DNA from: Caulobacter rhizosphaerae
Lineage (GTDB): Bacteria; Pseudomonadota; Alphaproteobacteria; Caulobacterales; Caulobacteraceae
Length of the DNA stretch: 64,000 nucleotides
Assembly: GCF_010977555.1 (NCBI RefSeq)
Contig: NZ_CP048815.1
Span: 1,728,501 to 1,792,500, forward strand
Reading direction: 5' to 3'
The notes beneath the pieces are model-generated. The model was not told where the DNA came from and ran no database searches. It saw only the letters and a program-made list of their open reading frames with translations. Of the stretch, positions 9,249 through 16,845 are shown piece after piece; position 1 is the first letter of the stretch, and each line of letters starts with the position of its first letter. The position numbers and the translations under genes were made by a program.

Positions 9249-9736
9249 TCGGACGGTCGTGGGGATGGCCCCGCGTCGCATGACTTCGCGCCAGCTTGGC
9301 TGAGCCGCAACCGCGGGCGTGCGACTGTAAATTTTTGTGACCCGACGATTTTTTCGTCTTGGCCAAGCTCGTTAAGAACAGCGGCCAAGTCTTAAACGGT
9401 CTTAAGCATGACCGTTTACGATCTAAGTGTCGGAAACACCTGACAGCCTAGTTTTCGAGGCTTTGGAAACCGGGTTTTCCAAGGGTTTTTCGCTCAGCGG
9501 CGTTCCGCCGCACGGCGGTTTTGGCTAGGCTCGGGAACCCAAGGAATCCCTGGCGATTCCTTTGGATAACTGGATTTTTTCGGCCAGTTTGGGATCGACC
9601 CCGGGCCGACTCAGCTTATGCAGTTAACCACCGATTAAGGTTGGTGGTTGTTCTGTTAACCCGATCGTCGAGATGACTCCCGGCGGTTGATCCGCTCGGT
9701 AGTTGACGAATTCGGCGTTTAGGACGCGAGGGTCCC
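9249..9736 (+). promoter_or_regulatory. ftsA-ftsZ intergenic control region
   Basis: A 488-bp gene-free region upstream of ftsZ. It contains a CtrA-type box (9624-9638) and four GANTC sites (9544 GAATC, 9555 GATTC, 9608 GACTC, 9675 GACTC). It also has a 9-bp inverted repeat TAAACGGTC/GACCGTTTA (9393-9401 with 9410-9418) enclosing TTAAGCAT, and an 8-bp inverted repeat AAGGAATC/GATTCCTT (9541-9548 with 9555-9562). In Caulobacter, CtrA represses ftsZ and CcrM methylation at GANTC supports its activation; the sequence fits that scheme. Exact -35/-10 positions were not assigned. Confidence 0.85.
9624..9638 (+). promoter_or_regulatory. CtrA box in the ftsZ promoter
   Basis: TTAACCACCGATTAA matches the full CtrA consensus TTAA-N7-TTAA and lies 98 bp before the ftsZ start. 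A second TTAAC half-site follows at 9655. Repression of ftsZ by phosphorylated CtrA is established for Caulobacter crescentus; applying it here is by analogy. Confidence 0.85.
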
Positions 9737-11269
9737 ATGGCTATTTCTCTTTCCGCGCCGCGTACCACTGAACTGAAGCCGCGTATCGTGGTGTTCGGCG
9801 TCGGTGGGGCCGGTGGCAATGCTGTCAACAACATGATCGAGGCTGGCCTCGAGGGTGTTGAGTTCGTGGTGGCCAACACCGACGCGCAGCAACTCCAGTT
9901 CGCCAAGACGGACCGCCGCATCCAGCTGGGCGTGCAGGTCACGCAGGGCCTGGGCGCCGGCGCTCACCCCGAAGTCGGCATGAGCGCCGCCGAGGAGAGC
10001 TTCCCCGAGATCGGCGAGCATCTGGACGGCGCGCACATGGTGTTCATCACCGCCGGCATGGGCGGCGGCACAGGCACCGGCGCGGCCCCGATCATCGCCA
10101 AGTGCGCCCGCGAGCGCGGCATCCTGACCGTCGGCGTGGTCACCAAGCCCTTCCACTTCGAAGGCCGCCACCGCATGCGCCTGGCCGACGCCGGCATCGG
10201 CGAGCTGCAGCGCTACGTCGACACCCTGATCGTCATTCCCAACCAGAACCTGTTCCGCGTCGCCAACGAGCGCACGACCTTCGCCGAAGCCTTCGGCATG
10301 GCCGATCAGGTGCTGCACTCGGGCGTCCGCTCGATCACCGACCTGATGGTCCTGCCGGGCCTGATCAACCTCGACTTCGCCGACGTCCGCACGGTCATGA
10401 CCGAGATGGGCAAGGCGATGATGGGCACCGGCGAGGGCACCGGCGAAGACCGCGCCCTGATGGCCGCCCAGAACGCCATCGCCAACCCGCTGCTGGACGA
10501 AGTCTCGCTGAAGGGCGCCAAGGCCGTGCTGGTCAACGTGACCGGCGGCATGGACATGACGCTTCTTGAAGTCGATGAAGCGGCGAACGCCATCTCGGAT
10601 CAGGTCGATCCGGAAGCCAACATCATCTTCGGCGCCGCCTTCGACCCGTCGCTGGACGGCGTGATCCGCGTGTCGGTGGTCGCCACCGGCATGGACGGCG
10701 CCTCCATCGCCCAGATCGAGCCCAAGCCTGTCTCGCGCAACACCACGGCCCAGCCGCTGATCGCCGAGACCCGGCCGGCCGCGCCGCAGGCCGCCCCGGC
10801 GCCGGCCCCGGTCACCGCCGAGGCCAGCCGTCCGGGCATGCGCTACGAGCCGCGTCCGATCGAACGTCCCGCCGCCGCTCCGACCGCCTATGCGCCGGAA
10901 CCGGCCTATGAGGAACCCGCGCCGATCGTCGAGGCCCAGGAAGACCTGCGCTTCGAAGAGCCGGTGGTGGAAGAGCCGCGCATCGCCGCCCCGGCCCCGC
11001 GCGTCACCCGCATCGTCGACCCGATGGTCGCCGAGGCCGAGGACGAGCCGCTGTACAGCGAGACCTACGAGGATCGCCGGCAGCAGAAGTCGGGCGGCTG
11101 GATGAGCCTGTTCGGCGGCGGTCGCCAGCAGCGCTACGAACAGCAGCCGGCCCAGCAGCCGCGCCAGACGGGCTCGGCCCGTCCGCAGCTGCAGCCGCTG
11201 GACCAGCCGACCGCCGACGAAGGCGAGGATCTGGAGATCCCGTCGTTCCTGCGCCGGCTGGCCAACTGA
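9737..11269 (+). CDS. ftsZ: Cell division protein FtsZ
   Basis: A 510-aa tubulin-like GTPase that forms the Z ring. The tubulin signature GGGTGTGAA lies at residues 109-117, and the nucleotide-binding [14 protein letters not shown] at about 20-33. After the globular core (about residue 325) comes a long Pro/Ala/Glu-rich linker of about 165 residues. The chain ends with the conserved C-terminal peptide [14 protein letters not shown], which binds FtsA, FzlC or similar partners. The very long linker is typical of Caulobacter FtsZ and contrasts with the roughly 50-residue linker of enterobacteria. Transcription probably stops at the terminator at 11313. Confidence 0.98.
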   Translation: MAISLSAPRTTELKPRIVVFGVGGAGGNAVNNMIEAGLEGVEFVVANTDAQQLQFAKTDRRIQLGVQVTQGLGAGAHPEVGMSAAEESFPEIGEHLDGAHMVFITAGMGGGTGTGAAPIIAKCARERGILTVGVVTKPFHFEGRHRMRLADAGIGELQRYVDTLIVIPNQNLFRVANERTTFAEAFGMADQVLHSGVRSITDLMVLPGLINLDFADVRTVMTEMGKAMMGTGEGTGEDRALMAAQNAIANPLLDEVSLKGAKAVLVNVTGGMDMTLLEVDEAANAISDQVDPEANIIFGAAFDPSLDGVIRVSVVATGMDGASIAQIEPKPVSRNTTAQPLIAETRPAAPQAAPAPAPVTAEASRPGMRYEPRPIERPAAAPTAYAPEPAYEEPAPIVEAQEDLRFEEPVVEEPRIAAPAPRVTRIVDPMVAEAEDEPLYSETYEDRRQQKSGGWMSLFGGGRQQRYEQQPAQQPRQTGSARPQLQPLDQPTADEGEDLEIPSFLRRLAN

Positions 11270-11312
11270 AAGTCGCGACAAGTTTAGTGGCGTACCTGTA
11301 AGCGTAAACGAG

Positions 11313-11346
11313 ACCCCCGGGGCGAAAGCTCCGGGGGTTTTGTTTT
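11313..11346 (+). terminator. Intrinsic terminator of ftsZ
   Basis: An 11-bp GC-rich stem (11313-11323 with 11328-11338, one G-T pair) closed by a GAAA tetraloop and followed by TTTTGTTTT, 43 nt after the ftsZ stop. Confidence 0.93.
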
Positions 11347-11357
11347 GGCTGCTGGTA

Positions 11358-11381
11358 GGGACAGGCGCATGCGCCTGTCCC
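11358..11381. repeat. Dispersed palindrome, copy 2 (24-bp core)
   Basis: Perfect 24-bp palindrome, half-site GGGACAGGCGCA; the outer G/C pair of the 26-bp form is lost. It sits in the convergent gap between the ftsZ terminator and the stop codon of the lipoprotein gene, 18 nt from the latter. Confidence 0.93.
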
Positions 11382-11399
11382 CATCCCCGTTCAGGCGCG

Positions 11400-11702
11400 T
11401 CAGTGGGTCTTGGCGGCCGCGTCGGCGGCGGCGTCGGTCTTGCGCTCGGCCGCGCCGACGGCGTCGGAGGTGTTCTGGGCGGCCTTGTCGGCGGCGGCCG
11501 CCGTGCTGTCAGCCGCCTTGTCCGTGGCCGCGGCGGTGTTGGCGGCCGCGGCGTTGGCGTTGGCGGCGGTGTCCTGGGCGGCCGAGGCCGTGGCGGCGCC
11601 GGCCTGGTCGGCGGCGGCGCCGGCGTGGTCCTCGGTCTTCTGCGAGCAGGCCATCAGCGACAGGCTGGCGATCGCGGCGGAAATCAGCAGGGCGGTGCGC
11701 AT
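11400..11702 (-). CDS. Alanine-rich low-complexity lipoprotein
   Basis: A 100-aa protein with a short signal peptide and lipobox (SLSLMAC, Cys19), so it is probably lipidated by Lgt and anchored in a membrane. The mature part is almost entirely Ala, Thr, Asp, Lys and Asn in irregular heptad-like repeats (DKAADSTAAAADKAAQNT...), predicted to be a long helix or coiled coil. It resembles the small Ala-rich lipoproteins (Lpp-like or stress-type) of alphaproteobacteria, but the repeats allow no safe family assignment. The start is supported by GGAGAGACCC before the ATG. It is convergent with ftsZ. Confidence 0.8.
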   Translation of the reverse strand: MRTALLISAAIASLSLMACSQKTEDHAGAAADQAGAATASAAQDTAANANAAAANTAAATDKAADSTAAAADKAAQNTSDAVGAAERKTDAAADAAAKTH

Positions 11703-11899
11703 GGGTCTCTCCGTGGCGGCGGGACGTTGATCGTCCTCGCGGTGGTCCGGCGCCGATCGGCGCCGGGCGGGGTGGAGGCGGATGCCTCGCAGGTCCCAAC
11801 GTCCGGCCCGGCCTTAAGGCTCCGCCTGACGGTGTCGCGGGGCCGGAAAGCGGGCTAGGATCGGCAGGGTCTGCCAGTCTTTGCGAAAATCAGGTCACG

Positions 11900-12370
11900 A
11901 TGAAGCTCACCCGCGCCGATCGGAAGATCCTGGAGATCCTCCAGCAGGACAGCTCGGTCACGAACGTCGAGCTGGCCGAGCGGGTCGGGCTGTCGCCCAG
12001 CCCCTGCCTGCGACGGGTCAAGCAGTTGGAGGCCTCGGGCCTGATCGCCGGCTATGTGGCGCTGCTGGACCGCCGCAAGGCGCGGCTGGACCTGCTGGCC
12101 TATGTCGAGGTCCAGGTCGACCGCCACAGCGAGACCGCCGCCGAGGCCTTCGCCGACGCCGTGCGCCGCGAGCCGATGGTGGTGGGCTGCCACGCCATGA
12201 CCGGCGGCTACGACTACCTGCTGCGCGTGGTGGCCCCCAACCTGGACGCCTATGCCGACTTCACCATGAAGCGCCTGCTGAAGATGCCGGCGGTCAAGGA
12301 CATCCGCTCGTCCTTCGTGCTGGAGACGATCAAGGACGCCACGGCGTTGCCGCTGGATTATCTGGAGTAG
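11900..12370 (+). CDS. Lrp/AsnC family transcriptional regulator
   Basis: A 156-aa regulator. An N-terminal winged HTH (LTRADRKILEILQQDSSVTNVELAERVGLSPSPCLRRVKQLEASG) is followed by a C-terminal RAM/AsnC ligand-binding domain (DYLLRVVAPNLDAYADFTMKRLLKMP). Such proteins sense amino acids and usually control nearby amino-acid genes. The nearest candidate is the tyrosine-degradation cluster starting at 14363, but no direct link is visible and the downstream genes are unrelated. The ATG at 11900 is the first that gives the standard Lrp N-terminus; the open frame itself extends further upstream without family similarity. Confidence 0.93.
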   Translation: MKLTRADRKILEILQQDSSVTNVELAERVGLSPSPCLRRVKQLEASGLIAGYVALLDRRKARLDLLAYVEVQVDRHSETAAEAFADAVRREPMVVGCHAMTGGYDYLLRVVAPNLDAYADFTMKRLLKMPAVKDIRSSFVLETIKDATALPLDYLE

Positions 12371-12482
12371 GGGTGAGCCGATTTCAGGCTTCGACCCGTT
12401 GCGGACTCATCAGCGCCGAGCAAGCTTGCCAGAATCCGGTTCTAAGGTACAGCTTGGAGCTGACTTCCAGCGAGAACCGCTT

Positions 12483-12692
12483 GTGCAAGCACTTCCCGAC
12501 AGTCTGCTTACAATCGCTGCGATCCTGTCCATCGTTCCTTCGCTGCTGCTCGCCGTGCCCAGTGCGATGATCCTGGCGAGGGTGGGCCATAGCCCCTGGT
12601 GGGCGCTGCTCGTGTTTGTTCCGCTAGTGAACTTTGTGGCTCTGTGGGTTTTCGCTTTTGGTCGATGGCCTGCGAGCACGCCCCGCACTTAG
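12483..12692 (+). CDS. Small two-helix membrane protein
   Basis: The frame encodes two hydrophobic helices (LLTIAAILSIVPSLLLAVPSAMIL and WWALLVFVPLVNFVALWVFAF) separated by ARVGHSPW. This is the pattern of small inner-membrane proteins annotated as hypothetical in many proteobacteria. The open frame starts at a TTG at 12399 without a ribosome binding site, and the GTG at 12483, just before the first helix, seems equally possible; neither start is well supported. GC and codon use are lower than in the flanking genes. Function unknown. Confidence 0.5.
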   Translation: MQALPDSLLTIAAILSIVPSLLLAVPSAMILARVGHSPWWALLVFVPLVNFVALWVFAFGRWPASTPRT

Positions 12693-12787
12693 TCCGACAA
12701 GGTCAGCTCCTGAGAGCGGTCTGATTTCCGTTCCCGCCCCTTAGCGGACGTTTGGCCCAGCGCCGCGGCCATGGCAGAACGCACTTC

Positions 12788-13273
12788 ATGGTGGATACCG
12801 ACGCTTTGTTTCGGATTGGCGACGCCGCTGAGGAAGCCGGCGACTTTGGCTTGGCGCTACGCTCGTTCGAACGTGGTGCGGCGCTCGGGTCGCCTGAATG
12901 CCTTACGCGATTGGCCTACTTATACGACGTGGGCGTCGGAGTTGAGGTCGATAAGGACCTCGCGATGGCACTCTATCAGCGTGCCTGGCGTCGAAATGGT
13001 TCGGTGGTGGCGGCTCAAAATATAGCGATCCTCTACCACGAGGTGGGGCGGTATCGTGAGATGTTCCGTTGGTATCAGAGGGCAGCCAGGAATGGCGATG
13101 GGAGCGCCCAGCTTGATTTGGCGAAATGTTATCTCGACGGCTTAGGTGTTCGGAAAGATATTCAGTTAGCTGTACGGGCACTCGCGATTGCAGAAGGCTC
13201 CATCTACATAACGGAGTACGAGCGCGACGAGGCGCTCGCCCTTGTCGAGATGTTGAAACCTCGCCTAATCTAA
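12788..13273 (+). CDS. Sel1-like repeat (TPR-type) protein
   Basis: A 161-aa protein made almost wholly of Sel1-like/TPR helical repeats. Clear repeat cores are GDFGLALRSFERGAALGSPECLTRLAYLYDVG, the AMALYQRAWR region, and MFRWYQRAARNGDGSAQLDLAKCYLDGLGV. No signal peptide is visible from the preferred ATG at 12788; a TTG 36 nt upstream would add 12 unlikely residues. Such proteins are protein-protein scaffolds, and the partner is unknown. The gene has lower GC and more A/T-ending codons than its surroundings, which suggests later acquisition together with the preceding small membrane gene. Confidence 0.75.
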   Translation: MVDTDALFRIGDAAEEAGDFGLALRSFERGAALGSPECLTRLAYLYDVGVGVEVDKDLAMALYQRAWRRNGSVVAAQNIAILYHEVGRYREMFRWYQRAARNGDGSAQLDLAKCYLDGLGVRKDIQLAVRALAIAEGSIYITEYERDEALALVEMLKPRLI

Positions 13274-13403
13274 AACGGCTGCTCACCACCCTTCTCGGAC
13301 TATCGAAACGTCAGCTTTTTGGAACTCATCCGCTCGTCGGATGGGCCACGCCTTAAAGCCTTGGTGGATGACGTCAGGGGCGAGGGCGGCAAATGCCGCT
13401 TTG

Positions 13404-13547
13404 CCTCCCCCTGCGGGGAGGGGGGGCCCGCTTAGCGGGTCGGGTGGGGGATCGGTGCAGGGTGTTGGACGGGGCTTTGACAGCTGAGTCAGCGAGCCCC
13501 ACCCGACCCTGGCGCTGCCAGGGCCACCCTCCGCATGAAGGGGAGGG
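13404..13547. repeat. Composite inverted repeat (REP/MITE-like unit)
   Basis: Imperfect long inverted repeat. The outer arms CCTCCCC/GGGGAGG and inner arms GTCGGGTGGGG (13439-13449) / CCCCACCCGAC (13497-13507) flank smaller hairpins such as CCCGCTTAGCGGG. Units of this type, reading like CCTCCCC-TGCGGGGAGG, are common between genes in Caulobacterales. No ORF or transposase is inside, and no target duplication was identified. Confidence 0.7.
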
Positions 13548-14112
13548 AAGGGCGTTCGGGGCGCTATCCACTCGGCGGATAGGGAATTAAGTTAAGAGAT
13601 TTCAACGGCCTGAACTTTCTCGACCCAAACCTATCCCCACCCTCCAGACCGCCCCCATAATCAGAGCTGCCCCACCGCTGGGGAGGCCGTCCAGCTGGCG
13701 ACCTGACGGGCGGTGCGGGGCGGTCGAGCGGGAAGCGTCCGTCGGCCGGTGTCGAAGGGCCCTTCGGGTCGGTCGGCGGAACGTGGGGGCCTCGGATGGG
13801 GTTTCGGGCGGGCCGGACCGGACGGCGGGAACTCCCCCTCAAGGCCGGACGGCGAAACGCACCAGGCGCGGGCTGAAATCGCCCGCGCGGTCCGGAGGGT
13901 TTGCCGACCTTCCGCCCGCCGGGGGCCTCCATCGGAGCGGGTTAAAAATCCGCGATCCGAAGGCTCTCGTCCACCGGCCGCGCGGAGCGCTCCGGCCCAG
14001 GCCGAAACGGTGTTCCTACAAACTCTATTCCGGGCATGGCCCGGAGCGCTCCGCCGCCTCCCGACCCCGCCGGCTCAAACCGGCGGAAGGGCGCCCTCGT
14101 GCGTCCCTACGC

Positions 14113-14212
14113 TGTCATCCCGGACAAGCGCGCAGCGCGCCGATCCGGGACCGACGCGTGAACTCGGCCCTTCCGGCGGTCCCGGATCTTCGTTTCGCCA
14201 GGTCCGGGACGC
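14113..14212. repeat. Tandem TCATCCCGGA-type hairpins
   Basis: Two successive inverted repeats, TCCCGGA (14118-14124)/TCCGGGA (14144-14150) and TCCCGGA (14180-14186)/TCCGGGA (14203-14209), in a context of TGTCATCCCGGACAAGCG. This resembles the palindromic intergenic elements widespread in alphaproteobacterial genomes. Confidence 0.65.
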
Positions 14213-14362
14213 CAACCGATGGATACCGGTCTCAGGAAGGCGATTTGTGGGGAATAAATGGCATAATATGACCAGCTGTAGATGGTTCATGGTCATCATC
14301 GCCACAACTCGCCGCGATCAAGGCCCTATCCTGCCGCCGTACCCTTTTCCGGAGCGCGGCGC

Positions 14363-15484
14363 ATGCTGGTTGTCGATCAAAAGTCCCTGTCGCCCGCCCT
14401 GGTCTCGCCGGTGCGTCCGGCGCTGGAGGGCGTGGGCGCCTACAAGGCCGGCATGACCCTGGCGGAGGCGGGACGCCTGGCCGGACGCGCCGACCTGTCC
14501 AAGCTGGCCAGCAACGAGAACCTGCTGGGCGCCAGCCCCAAGGTCGCGGCGGCGGTGCAAGAGGCCCTAGCCAGCCCCGAGATCTATCCCGACCCCTATT
14601 GCGAGACCCTGCGCGCCGCGATCGGCGCGCGGCTGGCGGTGGATCCGGCCCGGATCGTCATGACCCCGGGCTCCGAGGCCCTGATCGACTACCTGTTCCG
14701 CGCGGTGCTGCATCCTGGCGACAGCATCCTGCTGTCCTCGCCGACCTTTCCGGCCTACGAGATCTTCGGCCGCTGCGCCGAGGCCAGCCTGATCGACGTG
14801 CCGCGTCTCCAAAGCTTCGACCTCGACGTCGAGGCGTTCAAGCTGGAGGCGGCCAAGGGGCCCAAGCTGCTGGTGCTGTGCACGCCCAACAACCCGACCG
14901 GCAATGCGACCAGCGGCGTCGACCTGGCCGAGATCCTGGCCGTCACCCCGCGCTCGACCGTGGTCTTCATCGACGAGGCCTATCGAGAGTACCACGAGGC
15001 CTTCGACACCCTGGCCCTGCTGAAAGCCTGGGGCGGAACCTGGGTCGCGGCGCGGACCTTCTCCAAGGCCTATGGCCTGGCCGGCCTGCGAGTGGGCTAC
15101 GGAATCTGCTCGTCGGCCGAACTGGTCGGCTACCTGGACCGCATCCGCCCGCCGTTCAACGTCACCGCCGTCAGCCAGGCCGCCGCCCTGGCCGCCTGGG
15201 ACGACGTCGAGCACCTGGAGCGCACTGTGGCCCTGACCATCGCCGAGCGCGGCCGCGTCGAGGCGGCGCTGGACGCCCTGGGCGTCCAACGCACCGACAG
15301 CGCCGGCAACTTCGTCTTCCTGCGCAGCCCGGCCGGCGCCGAAGCCACCGCCGCGCGTTTGCTGCGCGAAGGGCTGATCATCCGTCCCACGCCCGTGCCC
15401 GGCGGCTGGGTGCGGATCACCATCGGCCGTCCCGCCGACAACGACCGCCTGATCGCCGCCCTGCCGGCGGCCCTGGCCGTGTGA
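14363..15484 (+). CDS. HisC-like PLP aminotransferase, probably aromatic/tyrosine aminotransferase
   Basis: A 373-aa class-I/II (fold type I) aminotransferase of the histidinol-phosphate aminotransferase group. The N-terminal substrate segment (LSKLASNENLLGASP), the NNPTGN loop, the PLP aspartate in VFIDEAYREY and the Schiff-base lysine in TFSKAYGLAGLRVGYG are all present. HisC-type enzymes act on histidinol phosphate, tyrosine or phenylalanine. Its place just upstream of hpd, hmgA and fahA suggests it converts tyrosine to 4-hydroxyphenylpyruvate, which is an inference. The ATG at 14363 follows GGAG; the frame is open further upstream through the repeat region. Confidence 0.87.
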   Translation: MLVVDQKSLSPALVSPVRPALEGVGAYKAGMTLAEAGRLAGRADLSKLASNENLLGASPKVAAAVQEALASPEIYPDPYCETLRAAIGARLAVDPARIVMTPGSEALIDYLFRAVLHPGDSILLSSPTFPAYEIFGRCAEASLIDVPRLQSFDLDVEAFKLEAAKGPKLLVLCTPNNPTGNATSGVDLAEILAVTPRSTVVFIDEAYREYHEAFDTLALLKAWGGTWVAARTFSKAYGLAGLRVGYGICSSAELVGYLDRIRPPFNVTAVSQAAALAAWDDVEHLERTVALTIAERGRVEAALDALGVQRTDSAGNFVFLRSPAGAEATAARLLREGLIIRPTPVPGGWVRITIGRPADNDRLIAALPAALAV

Positions 15485-15508
15485 CGGAGATCGCGCCGTC
15501 GCCACATT

Positions 15509-15543
15509 CGCCCTCGTCCTGAGCTTGTCGAAGGACGAGGGCG
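15509..15543. repeat. Short dispersed-type hairpin repeat between the aminotransferase and hpd
   Basis: A perfect 12-bp inverted repeat, CGCCCTCGTCCT/AGGACGAGGGCG, with loop GAGCTTGTCGA. The core, TCCTTCGACAAGCTCAGGA on the minus strand, is a repeat sequence seen between genes in many alphaproteobacteria. There is no T tract, so it may stabilise the 3' end of the mRNA rather than terminate it. Confidence 0.75.
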
Positions 15544-15583
15544 CACCACCTTTCCATCACGATCGCTTCGCTGGAGCCATCCC

Positions 15584-16645
15584 ATGACGATCACGACCGA
15601 AAACCCCCTGGGCCTCGACGGCTTCGCCTTCGTCGAGTTCACCAGCCCCGAACCCGCCGCCATGAAGGCGCTGTTCGAGCAGATGGGCTTTGTGCCCGCC
15701 TCGACCCATCCGACCAAGGCCGTGACCCGCTACAAGCAGGGCCGCATCAACCTGCTGGTCAATGACGAGCCGACCGGCCAGGTCGCCGAGTTCCGCGCCG
15801 CCCACGGCCCCTCGGCCAATGGCATGGCCTTCACCGTCGCCGACGTCGACCAGGCCTATGCCGAGGCCCTGAAGCGCGGCGCCGTGGCGGCCGACGCGAG
15901 CCTGACCGTGCTGGGCGACGGCGCGCGGGTGCTGGAAGGCATCGGCGGCTCGATGCTGTACCTGGTGGCCGGTCCGGACGCGGTGTTTTCCAGCTGGACG
16001 CCGGTCCCCGGCGCGGCCGAGGCCGAGGCGGCCAACTCGGTCGGTCTCGACCTGCTCGACCACCTGACCCACAACGTCAAGCGCGGCCAGATGCGCACCT
16101 GGTCGACCTTCTATCGCGACGTCTTCGGCTTCGAGGAGCAGAAGTATTTCGACATCAAGGGCCAGGCCACGGGCCTGTTCAGCCAGGCGATGATCGCTCC
16201 CGACAAGGCCATCCGCATCCCGCTCAACGAGAGTCAGGACGACCAGAGCCAGATCGAGGAGTTCATCCGCCAGTACAACGGCGAGGGCATCCAGCACCTG
16301 GCCCTGACCACCGACGACATCTACGACACGGTCGAGCGCCTGCGGGCCCGGGGCGTGCGGCTGCAGGACACCATCGAGACCTATTACGAGCTGGTCGACA
16401 AGCGCGTGCCCGGCCACGGCGAGGACCTGGAACGCCTGAGGAAGAACCGCATCCTGCTGGACGGCAAGGTCGGCGAGGAAGGCCTGCTGCTGCAGATCTT
16501 CACCGAGAACCTGTTTGGCCCGATCTTCTTCGAGATCATCCAGCGCAAGGGCAACCAGGGCTTCGGCAACGGCAACTTCCAGGCCCTGTTCGAGAGCATC
16601 GAACTGGACCAGATCCGCCGCGGCGTGATCACGGTCGAGGCTTGA
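15584..16645 (+). CDS. hpd: 4-Hydroxyphenylpyruvate dioxygenase
   Basis: A 353-aa Fe(II) dioxygenase with two vicinal-oxygen-chelate modules that turns 4-hydroxyphenylpyruvate into homogentisate. The iron ligands are visible: His160 in LDHLTHNV, His238 in GIQHLAL and Glu317 in FFEIIQRKG. The C-terminal GNQGFGNGNFQALFESIELDQ gate helix is intact, and the length is normal for the bacterial enzyme. GGAG 8 nt before the ATG sets the start. It is followed by a glycosyltransferase gene before the next pathway gene, hmgA. Confidence 0.97.
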   Translation: MTITTENPLGLDGFAFVEFTSPEPAAMKALFEQMGFVPASTHPTKAVTRYKQGRINLLVNDEPTGQVAEFRAAHGPSANGMAFTVADVDQAYAEALKRGAVAADASLTVLGDGARVLEGIGGSMLYLVAGPDAVFSSWTPVPGAAEAEAANSVGLDLLDHLTHNVKRGQMRTWSTFYRDVFGFEEQKYFDIKGQATGLFSQAMIAPDKAIRIPLNESQDDQSQIEEFIRQYNGEGIQHLALTTDDIYDTVERLRARGVRLQDTIETYYELVDKRVPGHGEDLERLRKNRILLDGKVGEEGLLLQIFTENLFGPIFFEIIQRKGNQGFGNGNFQALFESIELDQIRRGVITVEA

Positions 16646-16660
16646 AGGCTTTCGGTTCGG

Positions 16661-16687
16661 TGGGGGAGGGCGCTAACTTTCCTCCCC
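16661..16687 (+). terminator. Possible stem-loop after hpd
   Basis: GGGGGAGG and CCTCCCCC can pair around an 11-nt loop about 15 nt after the hpd stop. The T-rich part is in the loop and not after the stem, so it is a weak terminator or an mRNA 3' structure at best. Confidence 0.4.
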
Positions 16688-16845
16688 CCATCCCGGCGTT
16701 CGCGGCAAGATGGACAACGATCGTCAAAGGCCATGTTACGGGGCCCGAATCCCCATCATTCTAAGGGACAAAGTCCGTCAGAAATGGTGCTGAGCCTCTC
16801 CACCCCGTGCGTTGGGTGGAGCAGCCCCTTGTCCGAGAAGGTTTT

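Larger units (their letters stand above)
13274..14362. other. Gene-free, repeat-rich intergenic region
   Basis: About 1.1 kb with no convincing gene. It holds a composite inverted repeat (13404-13547), a very GC-rich block (about 13680-14100) with two copies of the palindrome CGGAGCGCTCCG (13983-13994 and 14042-14053), and a pair of TCCCGGA/TCCGGGA hairpins (14118-14209). The last 100 bp become A/T-rich (GGGGAATAAATGGCATAATATG around 14250) and probably carry the promoter of the aminotransferase. Short Pro/Arg/Gly-rich frames cross it, but none has a ribosome binding site, domain or normal composition. Confidence 0.75.

Noticed and set aside
12690..12700. TAGTCCGACAA, identical to the galM-upstream operator candidate
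   Set aside because: It spans the stop codon of an unrelated small gene with no sugar gene nearby; treated as a chance match that shows the background rate of the motif.
13560..14280. Possible tmRNA or RNase P RNA in the GC-rich gap
   Set aside because: No tag-peptide coding stretch, no tRNA-like end, and no GAGGAAAGTCCGGGC-type P4 segment was found on either strand.
13713..14456. A 247-codon Arg/Pro/Gly-rich frame in the repeat region
   Set aside because: It crosses three repeat elements and the start of the aminotransferase gene, has no ribosome binding site and very biased composition.
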